From positions 21,720,683-21,784,682 of the forward strand of contig JASXTE010000002.1 of NCBI GenBank assembly GCA_030280995.1: a DNA stretch of 64,000 nucleotides, read 5' to 3'. Position 1 is the stretch's first letter. Each line of letters starts with the position of its first letter. The translations under genes were made by a program, and so were the position numbers. This DNA comes from Hemileia vastatrix. Taxonomy: Eukaryota > Basidiomycota > Pucciniomycetes > Pucciniales > Zaghouaniaceae. Of this stretch, positions 12,966 to 23,496 are shown one piece after another. A model generated the notes under the pieces. It saw nothing but the letters and a program-made list of their open reading frames with translations, made no database searches and was not told where the DNA came from.

Positions 12966-14710
12966 AATAAAAAGTAAATTTTTTAAATAAAATACATAAA
13001 AAAATAAAAATTTGTTCAAATAAAATATACAACACTCTTCAGCCAGTAAGAAACAGCCTTCCATTGTTACACATAGAAACAAAATCAAATGTTTCTTTCA
13101 TCAACATTGGCCATGTTTCAATATTTTGAACCAAGTAAGATCAGGAAAAAGGTCACGGCAAAAAAATTGCATAATTAAAAGTCTCCCAATTTAATATGGT
13201 GCGGAGGTTCATATTTTAGAAATAGGTGGTGCACATTATATTTCCCTTTAAAAAAATTCAAAAATGAATTAATTTTGGCGCAATGTAAATTTAAATGTGA
13301 TGAGTGTATGTTTTTTAGCTACGTGAAACATGGTAGCTAGAATTATGTGGCGTCAATTTTTTTTAGATGTGAAATTCAGTGTTCCACAAATGTGCATCTG
13401 TACAACAAGCAGCCAAGTAAATTCTAGCTGGAATTAGTATATGCATAGGAAAAAATGATCATGCTGTGTACAGTGCCTTGGCAACATCATTCTTGGAATT
13501 TAAATGAAGTTTATCATATGACTTGGAGAGCTGCATTTTTTTGAAAATGTGATCAGTGAAAATTCATGATATATACATCTGTTTGCCACCCAATTTATTT
13601 TTCCTTTCTCTTTCTCACTTACCTTTTTCAAAAATTATCAATCATATTTTTGCTTTATCATTTTGAATTATTGGTACTATTTTCTTGACCTTATCTGATT
13701 ACCGGTAAGCAAATTTTTCTTGCTATTGCATTTCATATCATTTTGGTTTGTTACACTTTTTTACACTTTTGACAAGTTAATCTAATGATTCTAATTCTGA
13801 ATTTATTTTTATGGTATCTTTTACTGTACCCTTTCGATTCATTATAAAATAATTCTTTTTCAGTTAACTTAAAGTTTTTTTATTTGTTTGTCAATTTACT
13901 TTTCTTTATTCCTTATCAAAAATGTTCAATTTATTTATCTAACCATTTATTTTTTAAAACAGTGATTATAAAATAAACTTTATAATTAATTTTGATCAAT
14001 CAGCTACAAATGGAAGAAGATTTTATAGCATGTAAGTTCATGTTTTGCTTATCATTTTTCTATATTTCTTTAATACTTTCTCAACCATTATATTATTAAT
14101 ATGAAAAGTAAAACATCATCTCGTACTTGCTGAAAGCATACAGGATAATGTTTTGCTTTTCATAATAATAATTAGATTGTTTGTACTTTACCTTTAATTT
14201 ATTGATTTTTAAGTTGTTTCAAAGTCTCGTACTTGCTGAAAGCATACAGGACAATGCTACAATTGAAAAATTAATAATTTATTGAAGTATAACTTTCTAA
14301 GTCAATATATTGATCAGAGCAAGATTTTTCATTTTATATATGTGGATATCATAATTCCGTAAATTTTTTAATATTACTAGTGTATTGGAGTTATACTTTC
14401 ATTATATTATTAATATTAAGTGTAGAGCCAAATCTCGTACTTGCTGAATGCATACAGGATAAAGCTATACTCTTTATATGTATAATTTAATAAAGTATAC
14501 CTTTGAAACACTTTCTTAATATTTGAAATAAAGAAAAAGTATATAAATTTACTAATATGTAGATATGCTAACTTTTGTATTTCTAATATTGAAGATATGA
14601 TAAAGTTAAAGGTATCATTGACTGATAATTGAAATTATGTTACTATTTTCTAATTTTTGATTTTTTTCTATTTTAAATCAAAATTGAATTCTCTTAGGAT
14701 TGAACCATCA
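12966..14710. other. Spacer and putative promoter region upstream of the TET/JBP gene
   Basis: No gene is seen. It contains a further small dyad (TAGCTAC...GTAGCTA near 13317-13340) and three copies of a ~31-bp direct repeat, listed separately. A short frame at about 14011 followed by GTAAGT looks like a leader exon but does not join in frame with the downstream gene. Confidence 0.45.
14119..14466 (+). repeat. Three spaced copies of a ~31-bp direct repeat
   Basis: Copies at about 14119-14150, 14225-14256 and 14433-14464 start TCTCGTACTTGCTGAAAGC and continue ATACAGGATAA with one to three differences. They are spaced about 106 and 208 bp apart, a 1:2 ratio. Each contains TGCT-GAA-AGCA, able to form a small hairpin. 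They lie 250-600 bp upstream of the dioxygenase gene on its coding strand, so they could be promoter elements or parts of a leader transcript. Confidence 0.6.
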
Positions 14711-15919
14711 ATGAGTAACGATTTGAAAAAAAAAACGGCCAGGGAAGAACTCTAACAATAGGTGGGCGAAAGACATTGCTACTGGAATGAAACTTGTAAA
14801 CGCTCTTGGAATGGATACAAACGGGAAGAAGCCACATTTCTATGCACGATCTTATGCAAATAATATGACAGATTGCAATAATTATTACAATTTTTTTCCT
14901 GGATGTAGTATTTATAAACAAAAAGGTGTCTTAATACCTAATGTTCTTGTGCAGACTTTTGAAATTCATGAGCTCAAAGAACTAGATATGTTAGAAGCTA
15001 CGGTGCAATGCATTAAGGATCTTTCTTACTGCGAGCATGAAATTAAAAATAATTGTTATCATCAAAGAGCTAGTGGTTTTGGAAAAATTTTTGGTGGTGG
15101 CTTTATTTTAGATAGAAAGAAATCTTTACATATTCGTAAGTATCACTTTTTTTAATTTAAATACTGAATTTTTGAATGCTTTTCCTTGCAGATGAATACA
15201 CTGATGATATTGTAAAAACGGATGAATATAAAAAACAAATGAAGAGGATTGCAATGTACTTTGAATATTTTTTTAAAAAAATATCATATGTAAAGTACAA
15301 TGAGGCAACTAATCTTTGCGCAAAACTTGGTATTCCTGGATTTTCAAAAGTTTCTAGTGAAGAAGAGGGTGTACCGTTTGCTAGTAATTTAACTTGGACA
15401 TCTGGAGGGAATGGTAATGGGTTCTCAAATGAGGTTCATCTCGATAAGGATGCAAGTGAGTATACTTTAGGAATATTTTTTCCAAAAGATACAGAAAAAA
15501 ACACCATTCATATGAAGTATGATAAGACCCAACCACGACAAATAGGTGGAGAACTTATGTTTCCCGAAATTCGAAGTAAAATCAACTTTGAAGCAACTAA
15601 TGGAATAACAGTGACATTATGGCCTGCCAATCAACTAAGGCATTTTACCTCAAGATGTCATGAAATTCCTGGCTTCACTAGGATAGATTCTTCTATTCAA
15701 ATCAGCACTAGACTTTTTCATGCTATAGAAAAGCTTAATGTTTTTGATATTGATATTTCAGAATACTTAGAAATTAAAAAAGAAAAATTTAGGTTAGAAT
15801 ATTTGATTAGTGCTTTGAGAGTTTTTTTGAAAAGAGATGACTTAATAGAGGAAGAAATAGAATCAGCAAAGTATTATTTATCTAATGTTAAGACAAATCT
15901 AAAAAATCTAGATATATAA
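14711..15919 (+). CDS. TET/JBP-like 2-oxoglutarate/Fe(II) dioxygenase, two exons, cargo of element G
   Basis: Exon 1 runs to 15135. An intron at 15136-15191 (GTAAGT to TGCAG) joins in phase to exon 2 at 15192-15919. Starting from the ATG at 14787 the product is 358 residues. The double-stranded beta-helix signature is in the C-terminal half: NEVHLDKD supplies H199 and D201, then GGELMFPE, then H267 in RHFTS and R280 in FTRIDSSIQIS. This order of HxD, H and R matches fungal TET/JBP proteins, which oxidise 5-methylcytosine or thymine; many are known next to transposase genes in basidiomycetes. Upstream, the ATG at 14711 gives a lysine-rich start, but the A10 tract at 14726-14735 shifts the frame. 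One base less would extend the protein by 25 residues, so this is either a frameshift, an assembly error or a real start at 14787. The enzyme would act in the nucleus on DNA (inference). Confidence 0.8.
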
Positions 15920-16413
15920 ATATTAAAAATTTATATTATATATACACAACTTAATGCAAATTTAAACATGATAAATACTGGGAGTAGCTGTAACATTTTC
16001 AGTTTTGATAATTATAGTATTATCTATTTTTTTATTTGTGAAATAAAATAATTTTTTTTCATAATATTATAAGAAAATTTGATTTACTTTTGAGGAAATA
16101 TATAAGTTTTGAAATCTTTAAATGTCATTTTTATTAAATTGGTAGCAAAGGTTCTAAAATAAAAAAAACTATAATAAAGAATTTGAAATATATTAGCCAT
16201 AAAAATGTGCTTTTAATGCTACCAAATTAACTGTATAGTATTTTAGGTCAAACAGGCTTATTAATAAAAAAGTTAATAATAAAGAGTTGAAGAAAGAATT
16301 TTGAATCAATAATAGATTAAATTGTATTTTTTTAAGAATGTACTCATTTAATTATTTAAATTGTTCTACTTCTGATTAAAAATGTTACAATCAACGAAAA
16401 TATTTGTAATAAT
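15920..16413. other. Gene-free spacer
   Basis: AT-rich 3' flank of the dioxygenase gene. It ends with AAT (16411-16413), the left TSD of Harbinger element H1. Confidence 0.5.
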
Positions 16414-16764
16414 AGGGGGTATCAATGTTGACCGATCTGCAATTAAATTAATTGCGGAAAATAATCTGCATACCCCAATTATCTTCCGCAATTATTTTTT
16501 CTAATAATTGGGTTATTAGACACTTTACGTGTTAATGTTCACCTCTTATCTGACATTTTTATCCTCAATATTTGATAACCACATCTTGGACAACTTTCTG
16601 GATATCCCAGCCTTCTACCTTGCTGCGCACTTCCATTCTCATCCCATCCTGTTCATTCTATCCACTCAGAATTTCTCCTCATTTCATCTATTTGATTCTT
16701 CTCCTTTTCATCTCGCTATCTCATCTGCTTGTTTCTGCTCCTTTTCATCTTCATTTATAATAAC

Positions 16765-18162
16765 ATGCCTCGTCATCCTAGATCTTCTCAAAGGCAGCCA
16801 TCACCCAGTTGTTCTTCAATTCCCACTACTTCCTCTTTCCCCCGCTCAGCCAAGAAATCAAAGACTGTTCAATTAAAAAAAGATGATCATCTCATTCTTA
16901 TCAACTGGCTGAAAACCAAATCTAACTATGATTCTTGTTTTGGTACTGAGTATGCCACTAAAGTAGGACGGCCCCCCACATCAAAAGTTAATGGCTATCT
17001 TCTAATGGCAAATGAATTACGCAATAAGACCAAGGGAAGGATTGATCTTTTGCCTAAACAGATGTCTGAACGCTTCAAGCATTATCGAGCAAAATACAAG
17101 AAGGCAAAGGCTCTTTCATCTTCCACTGGTTTTGGGGTTACTGACATTGATATAACTAAGGGTATAAAATCCATAGACAATAAACTTGATTCTTTATGTC
17201 CTTACTTTAAAGAGATGGATGCAATTTTTGGAGAGAGAGCCGATGTTAATCCTGTAAACATGTTGGATGGAGAAGATCCTATCTCCGAACATGATGTTGA
17301 AGCAAATCTTTTCCCATCCTCTTCCTCCACTCAAGCCTCCCCTCTTCTAAATTCTACGAATCTAGATAGCTTTGCTATTGATCCTATTGGTGATTTAACC
17401 CAACCCAATCTAACTCAGGTCTGTTTCTTTTATCTTATCAATTCTATTTTTTTATTTACTTATCTTTTTCTTATTTCTTAAAAGGCTGATGAACAAACCC
17501 ATGATCCTCAATCAACTGAGTCTGAAGCTAGTGACAATGATGAGGAGGAAAATGCTACGTTGAACAAAAAGAGAAGGGCTTCAACTAGTCTAAATTTCCT
17601 CTCCCAAAGAAGACGAAAAAGTGATACTTCATCACAAACACTTTTTTCTTCGATGGAACAGTTTTTAGAGAAATGTGATGCTGGTAAGTGATATCATACC
17701 TCTTATTACTTTACTCTGCTTTTCTTCTACTTTATGTTAATTTTTATTCTCACTCTAGAACAAGTGGAAATTGCTAAAGAGACACTGAGCTTTGAAAAGA
17801 AGAAATACAAGCTCTCTTTAAGGAGGGATGACAGAGTACAAGATTTGGAAGAGAGGAAGTATGAGCTCTCCTTACGGAAGGATGATCGGATCCAAGATTT
17901 GGAGGAGAAGAAGTTTGAGCTCTCTTTACAGAAGGATGGTAGGGCCCAAGATTTGGAGGAGAAGAAGTTTGAGTTAACTCTTAGTATTGAAAAATCCAAA
18001 AATAAGGAAAAAACACTCGAGCATCAAAAATTAATGGAACAGATGAAGTATAAGCATGATCTCCAAGAAAGTTCTAAAAAGAAAGATTTCTTGATCGAAT
18101 GCATTAAAGCAAACAAATCTGTTGAAGAAATAGAACGTTTAATGAAATTTTTTGTTGACTAG
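16765..18162 (+). CDS. Myb/trihelix-like DNA-binding protein of Harbinger type, three exons
   Basis: Exons 16765-17418, 17485-17683 and 17759-18162 join in phase across introns with GTCTGT...AAAAG and GTAAGT...CTCTAG borders, giving 418 residues. The start is the ATG in a T-rich context at 16765; the frame upstream is hydrophobic noise. Residues about 35-125 (DDHLILINWLKTKSNY..., GRPPTSKVNGYLLMANEL, QMSERFKHYRAKYKKAK) look like a Myb/SANT- or trihelix-like fold. The middle is acidic and serine-rich with a basic patch (QRRRKSD). The C-terminal third is a coiled coil built from four repeats of about 19 residues around QDLEEKKFELSL. PIF/Harbinger elements usually encode a Myb-like partner that brings the nuclease to the termini, which fits here. 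No frame damage is visible. The family assignment is from pattern, not from a search. Confidence 0.7.
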
Positions 18163-18295
18163 TTTCTTTTATTTCTTTCACACTTCATGTGTTCATATTT
18201 ATTTGTACATAAATTTTACAATTATTTTCTGTATTTCTTGAAATATCGTATTTTAATGTTAAATATTCTTTTTTTAAATAAAATTTTCAAGTCTC

Positions 18296-18716
18296 CTTTG
18301 AAAATTTGACAATCCCCCACCCCTGGATTTTTTTGAAGTAAGGGGTGGGTATCACAAAAATTTTTTCATGTCATGAATCTTGAAAGTTTTATATGAAAAT
18401 TTGGCTTTACTACCCCCTGCATTTTACCGGTATCCTAAAAATTCTTACATGTCAAGAATTTCACAAGTCTTATAAAAAATTTTGGCACAACCCCCCATGG
18501 ATTTTATTGAAGTAAGGGACGGGTATCACAAAAATATTTACAAGTCAAAAAAACTCTATATCTGTTTAAAAAAATTGGCAATACTCTCCCCTGCATTTTA
18601 TTGAAGCAAGGGGTGGGTATCACCATAATTTTTCTAAGTCATCAATTTCACATGTCAGATTTGAAAATTTGGCAATACCCCCCCCCCCTGCATTTTATTG
18701 AAGTAAGGGGTGGAAG
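18296..18716. repeat. Tandem repeat, about 4-5 units of 90-105 bp
   Basis: Units contain a C-run followed by TGCATTTTATTGAAGTAAGG, then GGTGGGTATCAC and an AT-rich tail; C-runs begin near 18312, 18411, 18487, 18585 and 18677. It lies just after the Myb-like gene, within H1, and has no coding potential. TACCCCC...GGGGTA words echo the H1 terminal sequence, so these may be internal transposase-binding repeats (speculative). Confidence 0.65.
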
Positions 18717-19013
18717 TCATCTAAATTTAATATAATTACATAAATTATTAAATAATTATCTAATATATATCAATTTCCCTAGCTTAAAGTAATGAAAATC
18801 CCTCAAGCCAAAATGCAGACCAAGTCGAGAAACATAAGTTTGGGACTTTCTACAGGTATAGGAAAGAGGAACCCCATGAAACAAATAAATGTTATCATGA
18901 TTACCTGTTATACAACACAAGGTTGATGGCTCATCACATTATTTGAGAAAATTGATATATAAAAAATATTTATTAAAAATTTATGGAAAAATATAAAATT
19001 TTCGATGACAACT

Positions 19014-19631
19014 CTAATCCCCATACTTTTTGGATCTAGATAAAGTTTTTTTAAATCGAATAACTTTACCTTCTTTCTTTACCTTATTGATTCTTTGTAT
19101 CAACTTATTACTGATTTGAAATGAGCAACCGAAATGAGTGAAATCTTGACAGGATTTCAAACCAGGAGGAGCTTTGGTCGTTTGATGATTATCCTTAGAA
19201 GAATTCCAAATAGTTTCGATGATACCATTTCCCAAACCAAAATCAATGATGCACCGGTGGTCTGGAAAATATAAACCATGTCCTTTGATTTTAGCTGGAG
19301 ATGGTATTGGGTGGCCAGTTATCAGATTGATATATGAGAATATTCCAAAAGTAAGAAAATTGGCATCATTCCTATCGATATGAATCTTATTGTGGAATCC
19401 AGAATGAGTGATAATAACATTAGAAAATAAAAGATATTTGTGGCTGATATCTTCCAATTCGGAGTCACACCAATTCAGTATTCCAACTTTGGTTGCAAGT
19501 TCATGATTTTTTTCAAATGCTTTATTACAGAGCTTGTTGAGTTGAAAAGCAAGAAAAGAGTCAAAGGAAGGTAGAGTGTCCCATAAGCAAAAATCTTCAT
19601 CTTTTTGAGCTTTAGTGATATTCTTGACCAA
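19014..19631 (-). pseudogene. 5'-truncated TET/JBP-like dioxygenase frame inside H1
   Basis: A 205-residue frame with no methionine anywhere; it opens right beside the H1 terminal dyad and is preceded by an in-frame TAG. It carries the dioxygenase core: NKIHIDRNDANFLTFGIF (H84, D86), then YFPDHRCIIDFG, then H149 in DNHQTT, and FTHFGCSFQIS. The G-encoded paralogue has Arg at the FT(R) position of the last motif, where this copy has His166, so 2-oxoglutarate binding may be lost. The N-terminal region of the longer protein at 14711-15919 is absent. It is either the C-terminal part of a captured gene or an exon whose upstream exons were lost. Coding is convergent with the Myb-like gene. Confidence 0.68.
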
Positions 19632-20058
19632 CGAATATATGCACTAGCCCTGGGGCTAGTGGATAAGAATCTTCCGCAATTAATAATGTCTGATCCTGGG
19701 AAAAAAAATTCCTGATCCCTAATTGCGGATCCCTGAACATTGATACCCCCTAATTAATAGATTATATAATATTAAAGGTAAAGTAACAAAACTAGAGCAG
19801 TTATCATATTTTTATATAAACAATAAAATATTTAAGAATTTAATACAAGTATTTGAAATCATATAAGTAGATTTTAAAATCTTTGTTATTGCTGGACTTA
19901 CAATAATTTTTTTTAATAATTAATTTAGAAAATCATGTCAAAGGTTACTTAATAAATTTCAAAGATGGTCACATTTTTGACGTATTTGAAGGAAAATAAC
20001 TTGAATTATACAAGATATATCATATAGACAGAACTTTATCTATTTACATGTTGGAATA

Positions 20059-22485
20059 TTAATTTATTGAAAGGCTATGTTTAGCAAAAAAAGGTGATAC
20101 TGGCTGAATGGAGCTCCAGTGATTAAGAAAATCTGCAGAAATAGCCCTAGCAATTCCCGGAGGACTTGGGGTATCAAATTTTAAAGGAAATGGATCACAC
20201 TTGCCTATAAAAGGTTAAATTAATGTTAAAATATAGTTATTTAAATTTTTCCAAATTATTTCTTCCATCAAATGATTTTTTTTTCATGTAAATTAAGAAA
20301 CTTAACTTCTGATATTACCTCCAAGCAATCAGCTGCTGAAGCCAATCTATGATCTTGAGAGCTCAGAAATAAACCACGGACACCATCAATTATATAGAAT
20401 GTGAAAGATTGATATCGGTGGTGGGAGTATTCAGAATTTATTTTGTTTAGTGCAGCCTTTTGTTTCTCTCTCATTATAGTCAGTTCAGTATTTTCGTTTT
20501 TCTCACTTGATTGTTGAGCTTCACTAGTCTTGCCACTTGATGTTGTTGCAGCACAATATTTTGATTTAAGAATGATAATTGACATAATTATATCAATGAT
20601 AATATTGCTGATTTGAAGAAGAGTTGACATTGATATATCACGGGTTTGAAGTGCAGTGGGACCAACTTCTAAGCCATCAGAGATCAGACTCTTCAGATTT
20701 GAAAGGTGTGCTAGAAGCTGAAGACCACGTTCAATTGGACAATATGAGTTAATGTTTTGATGTGATGGAAGCTGGCTGAATTCATGTGCGGTCAGATAAA
20801 GTGAGGATGATATAAGAGATACCCATGAAGAACGGCAGTGGTCACTTGGGATCATTAATCTCATGAGAATTTGGATAAGATTGGATTCAGGGTGATCCGT
20901 TTTCTTTGTTGAGGAAAGAATTTCAGTATTTAAACCATCAGGATCACATAAATCTTCCATTTTTTTGAAATCAATATTATCGAGTACCCATAGCTGTGAG
21001 CTATCAATCTCTAAAAAAATATTTGCTACAAAAGGAAAAAAAAAATAAGTAAAAGAACAAAAGTCAAGACTAAAAATTATGGTAACTTACATAACTCAGT
21101 AAGTTTTGAAAGCCAATCTTCTCCACAAGATTTTTCCCAATGAAAAGTAAACATTGGAATATTTGACATGGGTTCTTGGGAAGAAGTAGAAGAGCGTAAT
21201 TTGAGGAGAGTAACAATTTCCAACCACGACCTGAGGACCTTTGCCGTGCTGATTCTACCTTTATAAAAATTATGAATTTTACAGAATTCCTCCTGCAAAT
21301 CAGATTCTTTTAGAACTGAGGGTGAATAAGTTAGAGGTTTTTTTGATATCTTGATTGGAGTTGATTTAATTGGTAGAGAAGCTTTCAAAGAGGTCAAAGT
21401 AGGTAATTTAGGAGGTGATGGGTATTGCTTCTTAGAAATGAAGGAATTTGGTGATGAGCTGTTTGAATCATCATCTTTATCAAACATATCAACATGTCTT
21501 GAAGAAGATTTTAAACTTTGCTTTTTTTGATGAACAAGCATAGCTTCATATTCTGACAGTTGATCATTGCTATTTTCATTGCTCTTTTCATCATCTTCAT
21601 CAGGGAGAGGGCATTTATGGATGGAACAATCTACAGCAGGTGAGTTTCTGGTACAAAATATCAAAAGAAAGATAAAAAGTACAATATGTAAGCAATAAAA
21701 GAGATATATGATAGAATTTTAAAGATAAAAGAATAACAATAAAAAAAAGGAAACAAGAATATACTCATTATCAAAACCTTTGCTTTTTTTTGAGATTTAT
21801 TATTTGGTACATCAGAAAATTCATTAGCAGAAGCCGGTTTAATACGTCGAACAAAAGAGGAGCCTTGGGATAATCTCTTTTTCTTGGAGCGGATAACAGG
21901 TGTTTCAAGATTTTCCTTAGAAGTTGAAGCATGAGTTGAAGCTGATGGTTCATCTGTCTCATCATCATCCCTAATGACAATGACTTCATCAGGAGGAATC
22001 ATACCCTCCTCATAAGCTACAAATATATATGAAGAAAAAAAATATTAATAATCTTATCTACTAATTTAAAAGGAGACAAAAAAGGTGATGAACATACATT
22101 TTTCAAAGCTTTTCACATATTGGAGTAAGTCATTACAAGGGTTAGATAAATATGAAGGAGAAGGATTATTGTTAAGGATCTTGACAAGCTCTTCTGTTTT
22201 ATCTCTAGCCAATTCAAGTAAATTGCAATACTGAACTCTTGTTATTTCCTGCCTCTCATTGCTAAGTACAGGAGGGTTAGGTGCCATGCCATGTGGCAGA
22301 CATGGTGCAAACTCAAAAGCTTCAAAGCGAGTATCAATCAGAGAGTGGGATGAAACACATTTGGGTGCTGGAAAATCAAATTTTTGAAAAAAAAAGATAT
22401 AGAACATAAGTGAAATATATAAATTAAGAGAGAGGAACATGATATACATACAAAGTGGAGGTGTAGGATTTTGTATACTAGACAT
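20059..22485 (-). CDS. Intact six-exon gene of unknown function, cargo of element G
   Basis: Exons 22485-22452, 22367-22098, 22016-21765, 21630-21091, 21025-20319 and 20199-20059 join into an uninterrupted 647-residue frame. The first four introns (84, 81, 134 and 65 nt) are all phase 1 with GTATGT, GTATGT, GTATAT and GTAAGT donors. The last junction (GTAATA to CAAG, phase 0) is less certain; without it the frame would stop at 20268. The protein has an acidic and serine/lysine-rich middle (VIVIRDDDETDEP, DEDDEKSNENSNDQLSEYEA) with basic stretches (RSKKKRLSQ, SQKKAK) that suggest nuclear location, and a more ordered C-terminal half rich in leucine/isoleucine helices with a glutamine/glutamate-rich linker. 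I recognise no domain. It is the only multi-exon G cargo gene without any damage, which suggests function. Confidence 0.72.
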
Positions 22486-23496
22486 ATTGATTAATGAATA
22501 TTAAAAAAAAGTATTTGATATCAAAAAATTATGATGTAATATGATGAATAATTATAAGAAACTCTAGTCTAGAAAATTGAAGTTGATAATTTAATAGGAT
22601 AAAAAATTGAATAAGATTAAAATAAAAGTGAGGATGAAAGAAACAGAAAACATAAAGAGGGGGATTTTATATTATTTGAGCTTTTTTTAACATGTATTAT
22701 TCATAGTGGGGTAAACTGAGTAACATGCTAAATCAAAATCTGTTTATATTGAAGCAAAATTTGATGTAGCTAACAGAAAATACTAGTAATTCTTTGGGGA
22801 CTTTTAGTGTGAAAAACAAATAATAACAAATGTATATCCATATGCAAATTGCCACGGGTAAATACAAAATTTTTTAAATTAGAATTTACTCCTAAACAAT
22901 GGAGATACACTTAATTAGTATATTATATGAAAAAAAAGGATAATCCTTTATGAATATTTGTTAAATTTACTTTCAGATGACAATGCGAGATTCACATATA
23001 TACTGATATGCCTCAGCAAACAAGAAATGAATTATAAATATAAAATTGGTAACATTAGAATTTAAGATAAGAATTTGTTTTTTTTAGTGACAGGAGGAGT
23101 GTCAGGCTAGGGTGTGGGCACCGTGACCAAACCTTTGATAAACTTGGATACAACTAAGGGAAAAAAAATTGAATAGTTTTATTTTGCAATATATCTTAGT
23201 CTGCACAAGATATTGCATTGTTGTCCCTAACTATACCAATATTTTTACTTTTCAAAAGTTATAGGACTACCAAGTTGATAAAATATTATTATGAATCACC
23301 CAATGAAATACCTTAAGCAACATTCAAAATTATTAAAATATTAATATTCAATTTGAGATTTGGATTAGCTAATTTTTCACAACTTACCACAGTTTTGATT
23401 AATATAATAAAACTTGAAAAAAATTGTTGAGATAACCTAGAAATGGGTGCAAGAAAATGATGAAACATATGACTTGAAACTTAACTCATACACTAT
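22486..23496. other. Upstream region of the 647-residue gene
   Basis: No gene is seen. AT-rich, with a short GC-richer patch at 23092-23135. It separates the gene start from the palindrome array. Confidence 0.45.

Larger units (their letters stand above)
16414..19751. mobile_element. PIF/Harbinger-like element H1 nested in G (TSD AAT)
   Basis: The left end starts AGGGGGTATCAATGTT and the right end finishes AACATTGATACCCCCT; AAT flanks both sides (16411-16413, 19752-19754). Its right ~130 bp, read inverted, are almost identical to the left end of H2 at 63010, including the 24-bp dyad CCACTAGCCC CA GGGCTAGTGG region, although in H1 the dyad is broken at its inner edge. It holds a Myb-like gene (16765-18162), a tandem repeat and a truncated dioxygenase frame (19014-19631) but no HARBI1-type nuclease, so it probably depends on an element such as H2. 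Confidence 0.8.

Noticed and set aside
14011..14040. A leader exon (ATGGAAGAAGATTTT... then GTAAGT) for the dioxygenase gene
   Set aside because: Joining it to the only good acceptor (near 14698) produces an immediate stop, and no other acceptor keeps frame.
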